Below, piece by piece: positions 17,635 to 25,854 of a DNA stretch of 64,000 nucleotides. Position 1 is the stretch's first letter; each line of letters starts with the position of its first letter. Where the stretch lies: the NCBI GenBank assembly GCA_002482545.1, contig DLGF01000012.1, positions 1 to 64,000 of the forward strand, in the 5' to 3' direction. This stretch comes from Sporomusaceae bacterium UBA7701 (GTDB lineage: Bacteria > Bacillota > Negativicutes > Sporomusales > UBA7701). The notes beneath the pieces are model-generated. The model was not told the DNA's origin and searched no databases. It saw only the letters and a program-made list of their open reading frames with translations. The position numbers and the translations under genes are program-made.

Positions 17635-17680
17635 ATCAACTCCTTACTAATTCTCCTGCAGTCGGTTTCCAACCGTTGCT

Positions 17681-17708
17681 ATTATAATCCGACTATCCAG
17701 TCTGTCAT
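17681..17708 (-). promoter_or_regulatory. Possible sigma-A promoter before lpxA
   Basis: Minus strand: ATGACA, 16 bases, TATAAT. It lies in the 163-base gap between fabZ and lpxA. It would give lpxA and the genes after it an internal promoter. Confidence 0.45.
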
Positions 17709-17797
17709 CGACAGGGCGAATTTCTTCAAAAACAGTTAAAGTTGAATAAAAATCATCAACATGGCAATTTTTCATATGAAATATGCCAGTTATATCG

Positions 17798-18235
17798 TTA
17801 TTGCTTCTCGTTTTGCGTAAGAGCAAATAAAAACTCGGCTTCGGCTACCAATTCACCGTCTACAAATGCTTCAGCCCAGACTTTCCCCATCGTTCCGCGA
17901 AGTTTAACGATCTCGGCCACCATGCGGAGCTGATCTCCCGGCACTACCGGCCGGCGGAATTTGGCCCGGTCGATTCCGGCGAAAACAGCGATTCTTCCTC
18001 GGAATTCCTCGGAATGCAGCATGGCAACCCCGCCGACTTGAGCCATGGCTTCCAGGATCAGCACGCCGGGCATAATGGGTTTGCCGGGGAAATGCCCCTG
18101 GAAAAACTGTTCATTGGCGGAAACATTTTTAATTCCTACCGCCCGTTTCATCGGTTCAACTTCCAGTATACGGTCAATCAGCAAAAAAGGATACCGATGC
18201 GGAATGATGGCTTGAATCTGATTCACGGTGAGCAT
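17798..18235 (-). CDS. fabZ: FabZ, 3-hydroxyacyl-ACP dehydratase
   Basis: A 145-residue hot-dog-fold dehydratase of fatty acid elongation. Seen: IPHRYPFLLIDRI at about 10-22, the catalytic His in QFFQGHFPGKPIMPGV and the Glu in LILEAMAQ. Known: fabZ is commonly placed with lpxC and lpxA, since both pathways compete for 3-hydroxyacyl-ACP. It follows lpxC by 2 bases. Confidence 0.96.
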   Translation of the reverse strand: MLTVNQIQAIIPHRYPFLLIDRILEVEPMKRAVGIKNVSANEQFFQGHFPGKPIMPGVLILEAMAQVGGVAMLHSEEFRGRIAVFAGIDRAKFRRPVVPGDQLRMVAEIVKLRGTMGKVWAEAFVDGELVAEAEFLFALTQNEKQ

Positions 18236-18237
18236 GG

Positions 18238-19080
18238 TTAGCAGTCCTCCTCGTCACTTTTGGACACCTGACAAATTTGTTTAGCTAGCGAAGTATTCAG
18301 CGAATGTCCTGATTTCACAGCGATTACATGGCCCCGCACAAAGCCGGCCAGCGCCAGATCGCCGATGACATCCAGGATTTTATGCCTCACCAGTTCATCC
18401 GGGAACCGGAGCGGCGTCAGGGCTCGTTCATTGTCATAGACAATAGCGTTATCCAGGCTTCCCCCCAGCGCCAGCCCCTGCGCCTTCAAAGCATCGATCT
18501 CATGCATAAAGCCAATGGTGCGGGCGGAAGCGATCTCCCTGACGAAAACATCCGGAGTAATTTCAAAATCGCCATACTGAACCCCTAGCAGCGGGTGCGG
18601 GTTGACGGAGGTAAAGCTGATCCTGAACCCATCATAGGGCAGGACGGTGATAAACTTATCCTCCATCCGTACCGTGGCTGCCCGGCCGACGAGCTGGTAA
18701 CGCCGAAGTGCCGCCTGGGCCACAGTCCCAACCTCTTCAATCAATTTTACAAACGGCAGCGCACTGCCGTCGCCAACCGGCGGTTCGACCGAGGATATTT
18801 CTACCAGACAGTTGTCCACTCCCAGAGCGGCAAATGCCGCCAGAAGATGCTCGACCGTAAAAACCTTGGCCAAGCCGTCTTCCAGCGTCGTCGCCCGCAT
18901 GGTTGCGGTGACATTGTCGGCTATAGCCTTAACCTTCGGTGCTCCGGGCAGATCCGTCCGGGCAAAGGTTATGCCCGTGTCGGCCGGAGCCGGGTTTAGG
19001 ACGATGGTAACCTCTTGTCCTGAATGCAGGCCAATACCTGTATATTCAATCGATTTGGCTAGTGTAATTTGGTGCGACAT
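18238..19080 (-). CDS. lpxC: LpxC, UDP-3-O-acyl-GlcNAc deacetylase
   Basis: The zinc deacetylase at the committed step of lipid A synthesis. 280 residues. Seen: N-terminal YTGIGLHSG, zinc ligands in TVEHLLAA and RHKILDVIGD, and the catalytic His in KSGHSLN. Length is a little shorter than the usual 300 because the C-terminal tail is short. It starts the lpxC-fabZ-lpxA-lpxI-lpxB series, 76 bases after the ABC ATPase gene. Confidence 0.97.
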   Translation of the reverse strand: MSHQITLAKSIEYTGIGLHSGQEVTIVLNPAPADTGITFARTDLPGAPKVKAIADNVTATMRATTLEDGLAKVFTVEHLLAAFAALGVDNCLVEISSVEPPVGDGSALPFVKLIEEVGTVAQAALRRYQLVGRAATVRMEDKFITVLPYDGFRISFTSVNPHPLLGVQYGDFEITPDVFVREIASARTIGFMHEIDALKAQGLALGGSLDNAIVYDNERALTPLRFPDELVRHKILDVIGDLALAGFVRGHVIAVKSGHSLNTSLAKQICQVSKSDEEDC

Positions 19081-19156
19081 GCTTTCCTCCCAAAAAATAG
19101 GCCTTCACTTATTCTACAAAACTTTGGCATTTCCTGCAAGCACCATAATGGAAGGG

Positions 19157-19930
19157 CTAGGCAATTCGCTTGCCGGCGAGGGTTCGGGCACTGGTATTCA
19201 TTTGATATTCAATCAGCTCCTTATAGCGAAGACCAACCGAAGAAGCGGGCGTCGCGAACACTTTGGACGGCAACCCTTCCTCCACGATTCTTCCCTTATC
19301 CATGAGGATAATCCGGTCCGCTACATGCAGGGCAAAAGGCAGCTCATGAGTCACCACCACCATGGTGCTTGCCCGGTATTTGGCCAGTTCCTCCATTACC
19401 ACCAGTACTTCCCTCACCAGAATGGGGTCGAGGGATGCTGTGGGCTCGTCCCACAGCATCAGCTCAGGCTCAAAGGCCAGCGCCCGGGCAATCCCTACCC
19501 GCTGCTGCTGTCCGCCGGACATTTCGTCCGGGCGCTGCCCTGCGCAGGGTTCCAGCCCTACCTTCGTCAGCGCGCTCATCGCCTTTTCCCGGGCCACCTC
19601 CCGCGGCATATCGCCCATCACCAGGCCCAACATCACATTTTCGAGGGCAGACAGGCGGCTGATCAGGTTGAAATGCTGGAAAACAAAACCGATTCGTTTA
19701 CGGACCTTCAACAGATCCTTATCGCGCATGGCGGTGATATCCTGCCCATTAAAGAGGACTTGCCCCCGGTCGGGTTCAATCAATCGGTTGATGGTCCGGA
19801 TGGTGGTGGATTTGCCGCAGCCCGAAGGCCCCATCAGCACCACCGTTTCCCCCCGTCTGACCTGCAAATTGATATCGCTGACGGCAACGACCTTACCGAA
19901 ACTTTTGTGAAGATTATTAATCCGAAGCAT
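19157..19930 (-). CDS. ABC ATPase of polar-amino-acid type paired with unusual permease
   Basis: A 257-residue ATPase. Seen: Walker A GPSGCGKSTTIRTINRL (about 33-49), Q-loop FVFQHFNLISRLSALENV, signature EMSGGQQQRVGIARAL, Walker B LMLWDEPTASLDP, and the switch His in VVTHELPFALHVADRI. It is closest in motifs to GlnQ-type ATPases of amino acid importers. No solute-binding protein or standard permease is beside it. Its only partner is the 778-residue protein directly upstream. I chose the ATG at 19930, 8 bases after GGAGG; a GTG at 19939 overlaps the ribosome site. Substrate unknown; context argues for an envelope role. Confidence 0.9.
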   Translation of the reverse strand: MLRINNLHKSFGKVVAVSDINLQVRRGETVVLMGPSGCGKSTTIRTINRLIEPDRGQVLFNGQDITAMRDKDLLKVRKRIGFVFQHFNLISRLSALENVMLGLVMGDMPREVAREKAMSALTKVGLEPCAGQRPDEMSGGQQQRVGIARALAFEPELMLWDEPTASLDPILVREVLVVMEELAKYRASTMVVVTHELPFALHVADRIILMDKGRIVEEGLPSKVFATPASSVGLRYKELIEYQMNTSARTLAGKRIA

Positions 19931-19958
19931 TCTACTCACCTCCCCCTATCTTTTCCGA

Positions 19959-22295
19959 TCAGCGGAATTTTACCTTGCGGGTATTTAATTTCTGCAGCAA
20001 ACCGGGCCGGGCCGCCGGAACGACAACCTCCCGCATAATTTCGTCAAAGGACAGGCCCAGCGCCTCGCCGGCCATAACTTCCTCAGCCGCGATGGGGCTG
20101 ATCTTTTCACAGTAACCGGCAGCCACAAAGCCGAGCAGCGCCCCCAGCATCGGCACGCCAATCCAAGGCAGATAGGGGATGCCGCCGCCGGCCAAAACAA
20201 ACATGGCTGTCAGCAAAACTGAGCCCATCAGCATACCGTATCTTCGCTCCGGCGCCGTGAAAACGGCCAGGATTTTGGCCGGTACAGCCCGCCATCCTTT
20301 GACCTTAACTTTACCGGTCAAATTTTTCCGGCGGATCGCCGACATGATCGCCGTATGGTCGAGCAGCAGGAACGCTACGGTAAGAACAATCGCCGTAATA
20401 CCGGCCAAAACGGCCTTTACTTCACTTAGGATCCGGTACACCTCACCCCGGGGATTGGGTTCGATCACCCCGAGCGCGGTCGAGTACAGCGATACGTTAT
20501 TATGCCCCGCTTCACGGTGCACGATCGGGGCGGCCGCGTCGGTGGTGACATTGCCGTCGGTCAGGATTTGAATGCGTTCACCGGGGATAACTTGTCCGGC
20601 AATGAACTTATCCAACAGTTGCACCGAATGGTTGATATCCTCGTCCTTCAGGCTTGGCGCACTGGCGGCCATATACTGAAGCTGCGAGGCAACCATCGGG
20701 GTATTGATTTGTTGAACCTGGGCCAAGCGGCCGTTGATATCGTTAAGGTTCGCCCGTGCTCCTTCTGCATCAAACGACTTCAAGGTATCCAGCGTAGTTT
20801 GGCCGTTGGCGACAATGCCGTCGATAGCGGCCCGGGCCTGGTGGGCGGTGGCTGTCACGTTACTCAATGCTCCCAGCGTGTTATTGATGTTGTTGAGATT
20901 GCCCTGAGTGCTGGTCAGGCTGTCAATAGTGGCGTTGGTATCAGCCTGCAACAGCTTCAGGACCTGCAGAGTGCCAATCACCCCGCCCATAGCCTTCGAT
21001 GAACTGTTAATCTGGGACTGGAGCGCCCTGGTGTCAATGGCGGCCAGTCCGTTTGTCGCCGCCTGAATCGTCGCCCCTGCCGACCGCACTCCGTCCAGCG
21101 TCTGCTCAATGGCGGAAACCCCGGTGGAGTAGTCATCCAGTGCGCCTGAAGCAATCTTGGCGACATTCTGCGCGTCTTGCGCAAATTCCGGGACTTGTCC
21201 AACCAGCTTCGAGGTTTCGTTCAGAGCGCTGCCCAGCTCCTGTCGCGGATTACGGTAACTGGCGGCGCCGGTTGGCTGGCCCACCAGGTTATTTTCCAGC
21301 TTAGACCCCTGAAGATTGGTCAGTTGACTGGCATCTCCCTGCGTGATCGTCCCGATTGCGGAACCATCCGGTTGGATGTCGGTAACCTGAACCAAAACAT
21401 TTTCTTTAGCCGGAGCTTCACCTGCCGCCGGCGCATTCGGCGCCGCGCCCTGGAAGACAACAGCATCTCCCTTCAGCAGTCTCACGCCGTCAACCGGCGC
21501 AATGGTTACCTGGGATGCATAGGCCGCCAGAAATCGTCTCAATTCCATCATGGTGCTGACCAAAGAAGTCATATCGTCATTTTGGCCATCAACCGAAACG
21601 TTTCTGGCCACTTCCAATTTCAATTGATTTTGCATGTCGCTGGCAATCGCTTCCCCTAAACGAACCGGGTTGCTAGGCTCGCTGCCAACCGGGAAACTGA
21701 TCTCGATCACCTGGTATTGTTTGAGCAGCGCTTCAATCTGCTTATTTACCGCGACCGAATTATCCAGAGACGTCAATATAACACCGATTGACCCGCCGTC
21801 GCGGAAAGCGAACCGTACGCCCTCCATCGCCGCGATGCGCTCCATCAGCAGATTTTTGGCTCCTTCCGGCACGCCGCGGATCGTCAGGCGAGGTTCGGTC
21901 ATGAAGCCGACCCCGGCCCCGCCCGGAATGCTGCCGAAGGTCTTGCCCAGATCTTCATAGATGGGTTTTGTCTTAAATTCATCCGGCAAGGCGACAAAAA
22001 TGTTGGTCTTTCCGGTAACCGTAGGACCTTCTTTCATTTTCGCGCCCGGGAAGACATCTTCCAGAATTCTTTGGATCTGCTGCTCAGCATCCTCCTTCGT
22101 TTCTTCCCGCACCTGAATAACCAGGTCGAATTCCCCATAGTCCCCCACCAGGCTGGAGAGGGTTTTGGAAAAATAAGCATTGGCCCCCATGGATACCGCA
22201 CTGGCCAAGGCGGAGCCAATCACAATACTTATTATGGCTAAAATCACAATATCCCGATAAAAAGAATCCCTAAGCATATTCCTTACAAAACGCAC
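19959..22295 (-). CDS. Large membrane protein with periplasmic helical domain and EAA-like motif
   Basis: A 778-residue protein I cannot assign to a named family. Seen: one N-terminal membrane helix (about 15-37), a periplasmic region of about 590 residues, then three helices (about 629-648, 686-707, 709-728) and a short cytoplasmic tail. Within the periplasmic part, residues 370-560 are Asn/Gln/Thr/Ala-rich helices with heptad character. The tail reads ALGLSFDEIMREVVVPAARP (about 746-765), very like the EAA coupling motif of binding-protein-dependent permeases. This fits its GlnQ-like ATPase neighbour. The topology resembles MacB/FtsX proteins, but EAA motifs are not part of that class. GTG start after AGAGG. 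Confidence 0.8.
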   Translation of the reverse strand: MRFVRNMLRDSFYRDIVILAIISIVIGSALASAVSMGANAYFSKTLSSLVGDYGEFDLVIQVREETKEDAEQQIQRILEDVFPGAKMKEGPTVTGKTNIFVALPDEFKTKPIYEDLGKTFGSIPGGAGVGFMTEPRLTIRGVPEGAKNLLMERIAAMEGVRFAFRDGGSIGVILTSLDNSVAVNKQIEALLKQYQVIEISFPVGSEPSNPVRLGEAIASDMQNQLKLEVARNVSVDGQNDDMTSLVSTMMELRRFLAAYASQVTIAPVDGVRLLKGDAVVFQGAAPNAPAAGEAPAKENVLVQVTDIQPDGSAIGTITQGDASQLTNLQGSKLENNLVGQPTGAASYRNPRQELGSALNETSKLVGQVPEFAQDAQNVAKIASGALDDYSTGVSAIEQTLDGVRSAGATIQAATNGLAAIDTRALQSQINSSSKAMGGVIGTLQVLKLLQADTNATIDSLTSTQGNLNNINNTLGALSNVTATAHQARAAIDGIVANGQTTLDTLKSFDAEGARANLNDINGRLAQVQQINTPMVASQLQYMAASAPSLKDEDINHSVQLLDKFIAGQVIPGERIQILTDGNVTTDAAAPIVHREAGHNNVSLYSTALGVIEPNPRGEVYRILSEVKAVLAGITAIVLTVAFLLLDHTAIMSAIRRKNLTGKVKVKGWRAVPAKILAVFTAPERRYGMLMGSVLLTAMFVLAGGGIPYLPWIGVPMLGALLGFVAAGYCEKISPIAAEEVMAGEALGLSFDEIMREVVVPAARPGLLQKLNTRKVKFR

Positions 22296-22321
22296 GATTG
22301 ATCACCTCTTTTCCGCCATCC

Positions 22322-22350
22322 ATTATACTAGTATATCAACTTTATGTCTA
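22322..22350 (-). promoter_or_regulatory. Sigma-A promoter before ABC permease gene
   Basis: Minus strand: TAGACA, 17 bases, TATAAT, about 27 bases before the GTG start. The surrounding region is unusually AT-rich. It follows a terminator, so it probably starts the long ABC-lpx-kds-lpt transcript. Confidence 0.75.
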
Positions 22351-22484
22351 TAAGTATATATTAATTTTAACAAATGTATATACTGGAAAGCTAGTTTTAT
22401 CTGCAGATTTCTGGCCGCAATGCTATCGCAAAATGCTGCCGCAAGCAGATGCCCATGGCCCGGCCGGGGCAGCCGCAGAAAACA

Positions 22485-22520
22485 GCGCGTCACCGGCCAA
22501 TATCGGCCGGTGACGCGAAG
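22485..22520 (-). terminator. Hairpin terminator after second acyltransferase
   Basis: A perfect stem of about 13 bp (GCGTCACCGGCC and complement, loop of about 5 bases) lies just after the stop at 22528. It is followed on the minus strand by TGTTTTCT. It separates the tamB-bamA-lpxD transcript from the ABC-lpxC transcript. Confidence 0.75.
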
Positions 22521-22527
22521 AAAGCAG

Positions 22528-23409
22528 CTATTGCTTTTTTCCATCTGTGCAGGGCGGCGGAGTTTTCCACCGGTTGTGCAGCCAGAACCATTCATGGGGA
22601 TGGGCTCGGATATGTTCTTCAACCACCCGGTTTAACAGCTCGGTCATAGCCCGGATGTCTTCGTCCCGGTTCGCCGTTTTGACCATCTCCATGGCCGGAT
22701 GAATAAGGGCGGTATGCGTACCATCCGGGTTTTCCGTGATAAATGCCGGGACGATCGGAGCATTCTTGAGCCGGGCCAGGGCGGCAGGCCCTTGCGGAGT
22801 AGAGGCTATCCGCCCGAAAAACTCGGTGAATACGCCTTTGCTCCTGGCGTCCTGGTCCATCAGCAATCCGATGATTTTATTCTCGCCCAGGAGACTGACC
22901 ATTTCCCTTACGCCGGTCTTATAGGTGACATGCATCCCGGCAAGAGTGCGATATTCGTTGATGAACCGGTCCATTGCCTGGTTGGTCTGTTGCTGGACCA
23001 CCGCAACGAGGGGAAATCCGTACATCGCCAGCGCTGCGCCCAGCATCTCCCAGTTGCCGCTGTGGGCCGTTATCAGCACCACGCCCCGTCCTTGATCCAG
23101 CGCCGCGGCGAGGTGCTCTTGCCCCTGCAGGGTTACCCATTGGCGGATATTATCCTTCGATAGCTGCGGCAGCCTGAGCACTTCCATGAACATCCGGCCA
23201 AATCGCACGGCGCTTCGTTTGACAATGTCTTCGGCAGCCATGCGGTCTAGGCCGAGCGCCATCATCGCATTATCAACAGCAATTTTTCGCCGGCGGTCAG
23301 GCACAAAAGGCCAGCAGAGCTGGCCGATCAGATTGCCGAGCCTTTCCCGCAGACCGCCGGGCAGCCGGCAAACAAGCCGGCTAAGGCATGTAACGAACTG
23401 GTATTGCAT
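22528..23409 (-). CDS. Second lipid A acyltransferase (LpxL/LpxM family)
   Basis: A 293-residue late acyltransferase, paralogous to the gene at 6498-7385. Seen: catalytic H-x4-E in TAHSGNWEMLGAAL, then VVQQQTNQAMDRF, IIGLLMDQDARSKG and a C-terminal HPHEWFWLHNRWK. The ATG lies 7 bases after AGGAGG. It ends the tamB-to-acyltransferase transcript. Which secondary acyl position it fills cannot be read from sequence. Confidence 0.91.
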   Translation of the reverse strand: MQYQFVTCLSRLVCRLPGGLRERLGNLIGQLCWPFVPDRRRKIAVDNAMMALGLDRMAAEDIVKRSAVRFGRMFMEVLRLPQLSKDNIRQWVTLQGQEHLAAALDQGRGVVLITAHSGNWEMLGAALAMYGFPLVAVVQQQTNQAMDRFINEYRTLAGMHVTYKTGVREMVSLLGENKIIGLLMDQDARSKGVFTEFFGRIASTPQGPAALARLKNAPIVPAFITENPDGTHTALIHPAMEMVKTANRDEDIRAMTELLNRVVEEHIRAHPHEWFWLHNRWKTPPPCTDGKKQ

Positions 23410-23444
23410 ACGACGACCTCCTAAATCGCCTGCCTACCTCTTTG

Positions 23445-24074
23445 CTAATAGGTAAAGCTCGCCCCGAAATACATCCCATGATCCTGGCCGCGCCAGCCTG
23501 CGTCCAGTTTGAGGCCGGGAAGGACCGACATCCGGGCGCCGTAATTCATCTTTTTGCCGTCGTATTCGACAATGAGCGTGGTAGCCGGGAACGTGTCGTT
23601 TCCGGTGATCACGCTGAGCGGATTCAGGGTTTTTTCCAAAGAGGCAAACATTCCGTCATAACGGCCATTACCGACGCCGGCGTGGATGCGGAAGCCAAAG
23701 GGTAAGGCTTTCGAAGCCACCGCGTAGGCCGTACGCTCGCGGTCATCGCCGATATCCTCGACGCCAACCGCCAAGCCGGGAGTGAGAACCGTCTCAGGCA
23801 GCAGCTCGAGTTTGCCGTTGATAAGGGTTTTGTTGCTCGAATGATCCAGGCGGAATCCAGCAATCCCTACCTCCAGCTTGTGGAGTGGGGAAAAATTCAG
23901 AACGCCTACGCCCCCGTCCTTGAGATGATAATAGCCAGCCGCGAATTTCCCTTCTTGGAGCACGTCGGCGGAAGGGTTGTTGATCTGGCCGCTTGATCCA
24001 TTGACAGATGGAGCGGCGGCGGCAGTAGCTGTAATCATAAGGGCAAAGAGCAGGCCCGGCAAAATCTTTTTCAT
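23445..24074 (-). CDS. YjbH-like outer-membrane beta-barrel
   Basis: A 209-residue secreted protein. Seen: signal peptide ending near residue 21 (AAAAP), then INNPSADVLQEGKFAAGYYH, which resembles the N-terminus of YjbH-family outer-membrane proteins, then alternating beta-strands to a terminal aromatic residue (FGASFTY). YjbH proteins are usually much longer (about 700 residues) and tied to exopolysaccharide export. This short form is likely a single barrel of unknown role. It lies between lpxD and an acyltransferase gene. Confidence 0.7.
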   Translation of the reverse strand: MKKILPGLLFALMITATAAAAPSVNGSSGQINNPSADVLQEGKFAAGYYHLKDGGVGVLNFSPLHKLEVGIAGFRLDHSSNKTLINGKLELLPETVLTPGLAVGVEDIGDDRERTAYAVASKALPFGFRIHAGVGNGRYDGMFASLEKTLNPLSVITGNDTFPATTLIVEYDGKKMNYGARMSVLPGLKLDAGWRGQDHGMYFGASFTY

Positions 24075-24188
24075 ATTTCCTCCTAAACATATAGCTATGG
24101 GAGCTTCTGCATCATTCTAATTCTGCACAAACAGTGTCAATCCTCCCCCGTAAGGGGAAGGTAATATCTGATAACAGCAAGCCGGTTG

Positions 24189-24298
24189 GCAAGAAAGGCC
24201 CAACTGCATCGTTGCGGCTAGCGTCCGAGCCAGGGAGCGCCTCTTGGGCATTCCCTGGCGCGAAACTTCGCCACGCCTAGCATCTGGGCCTTTCTTGC
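24189..24298. repeat. 110-bp near-palindrome, cruciform or hairpin
   Basis: Outer arms GCAAGAAAGGCCCA (24189-24202) and TGGGCCTTTCTTGC (24285-24298) are perfect complements. Inner arms GCCAGGGA (24229-24236) and TCCCTGGC (24252-24259) also pair, with GCTAG-CGT and ACGC-CTAGC between. It fills the gap between lpxD and the YjbH-like gene. It may be a dispersed intergenic repeat, an RNA-processing site or a partial terminator. Confidence 0.65.
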
Positions 24299-24332
24299 GC
24301 TTTATTACCGAGAATTCGTAACGAAAGAAAAC

Positions 24333-25355
24333 TTATTCCCCTTTTTCCAGTTCCGCTATCCTCGCCTCCAAGGCCTGCACTCTTTTTGCCAAGTCGGGCA
24401 CCTTGCGGGCGCCGGCTTCCGCCTTGAGCCACTCGCGGTGCGGTCTGGCCGGGAACCCGGCGTAGAAGGAATTAGGCGGCACATCGCCGGTAATGCCGGC
24501 CTTGGCCGCAAACACGCAATTGTCGCCAATCGTCAGATGTCCGGCGCTGCCGCTTTGGCCGGCAAAGGTCACATTATTGCCTACTTTCGCACTGCCGGCA
24601 ATGCCGGTCAGGGCGATCAGCAAGCAGTTCTCGCCAATGACGACATTATGCGCGAGATGCACCAGGTTGTCGATCTTGGTCCCTTTTTTAACCAAGGTTG
24701 ACCCGGTAGTGGCCCGATCAATCGTCGTATTGGCTCCTATTTCCACGTCATCCTCAATGATGACGGTTCCTACCTGGGGAACTTTATGGTGCCGCCCGGC
24801 AACGGTAACAAATCCGAAACCATCGCTCCCGATCACCGCCCCACTGTGGACAATGACTCTGTTCCCGAGCTTGCAGCCGGCATAGACCGTCGCATTGGCA
24901 TAGAGCAGGCTGTCGTTGCCCACCTCGGCCCCTGATCCCAGATAGGTGTGGGGGTAGAGGATGGTGTTATCCCCGATGACGGCGTTGTCGGCGACAACCG
25001 AATAAGCCATAACCGCTACGTTATGGCCAAGTCGGACATGATCGCCGATGACGGCGGTTGGATGAATCTCCCGCTTTACCGCCGGAGGAGGAATAAACAG
25101 CTCCAAAACCTTGGTGAAGGCCAGCCGCGGGTTGTCCACCCGGATCGCCGGTTTGGGATATTCGGTGACTGTTGGAGGCACAATCACCGCCGCGGCGGCG
25201 GAAGCCGCCGCCTTTGCCAGGTGGGGCGGCACGGCAAAGGTAATATCCGTCGGACCGGCATCCTCAATATTGGTTACTCCCGTTATTTCAGGATCGGTTT
25301 CGCCCAGCACCGCGCCCCCAAGCATATGGGCGATTTCAGTCAATGACTTTTTCAA
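24333..25355 (-). CDS. lpxD: LpxD, UDP-3-O-acylglucosamine N-acyltransferase
   Basis: Adds the N-linked 3-hydroxyacyl chain in lipid A synthesis. 340 residues. Seen: N-terminal uridine-binding domain (about 1-100; SLTEIAHMLGG, DNPRLAF), a left-handed beta helix of hexapeptide repeats (about 100-290), the catalytic His in LVHLAHNVVIGENC, and a C-terminal coiled coil (VQALEARIAELE). I chose a TTG start at 25355, 8 bases after GGAG. The family typically begins MKKSL at this point. lpxD sits with ompH and bamA as in Proteobacteria, apart from lpxA and lpxB. Confidence 0.94.
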   Translation of the reverse strand: MKKSLTEIAHMLGGAVLGETDPEITGVTNIEDAGPTDITFAVPPHLAKAAASAAAAVIVPPTVTEYPKPAIRVDNPRLAFTKVLELFIPPPAVKREIHPTAVIGDHVRLGHNVAVMAYSVVADNAVIGDNTILYPHTYLGSGAEVGNDSLLYANATVYAGCKLGNRVIVHSGAVIGSDGFGFVTVAGRHHKVPQVGTVIIEDDVEIGANTTIDRATTGSTLVKKGTKIDNLVHLAHNVVIGENCLLIALTGIAGSAKVGNNVTFAGQSGSAGHLTIGDNCVFAAKAGITGDVPPNSFYAGFPARPHREWLKAEAGARKVPDLAKRVQALEARIAELEKGE

Positions 25356-25381
25356 AGGAAACACTCCAAACTCTGGCAGCG

Positions 25382-25801
25382 CTATTGCATACGCTTCAGA
25401 ACATCATCGGTTATATCCGTGCCCCCCTGGGCGACGCCATTTTTATACAGGATTACGCTCAGTTTCTTTTCCTTGGCAATTTCATCGAGAGCCTGCTTAA
25501 CGCTTGCGTCGATCTGCCCCTCCAGATCCTGCTTTGTTTTCAGGAAATCATTATAAGCCGTCTCCTGGCGCTTCTGAAACTCATCCGCGCTGAGGTTTGG
25601 TTTATCTTTCTCCAGAGTATCGCTGAGTTCCTTGCCCTTCACGTTAAGCTGGTCCTGAAGCTGTTTGATTTTAGGGCTGTCGGTCATTACTTTGTTCATA
25701 TCCAAAACCCCAACGGCCCCTTGATTGGCTGAACAGCCACCCAGGACCAGCGTCGCCAGAAACATCGCCAAAACCAAGGTCAAACCCCATTTGTTTCGCA
25801 T
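25382..25801 (-). CDS. Skp/OmpH-like lipoprotein (paralogue 3)
   Basis: A 139-residue protein of the OmpH/Skp periplasmic chaperone family. Seen: signal peptide with lipobox LGGC at about 20-23, then VLDMNKVMTDSPKIKQL and a long coiled coil (about 40-115), ending in the family pattern VILYKNGVAQGGTDITDDV. Skp in E. coli is soluble; the lipobox here predicts membrane attachment. The ATG at 25801 lies 7 bases after GGAGG. It is the third of three tandem paralogues before lpxD. Confidence 0.88.
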   Translation of the reverse strand: MRNKWGLTLVLAMFLATLVLGGCSANQGAVGVLDMNKVMTDSPKIKQLQDQLNVKGKELSDTLEKDKPNLSADEFQKRQETAYNDFLKTKQDLEGQIDASVKQALDEIAKEKKLSVILYKNGVAQGGTDITDDVLKRMQ

Positions 25802-25854
25802 ATAGAAACCTCCATTCATCGGTAGTCGCTCAAATCTTATTATGCGCCGGCAGG

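Noticed and set aside
19157..22295. Reading the ABC pair as an ordinary amino acid importer
   Set aside because: No solute-binding protein or five-helix permease is present, and the partner has a 590-residue periplasmic domain.
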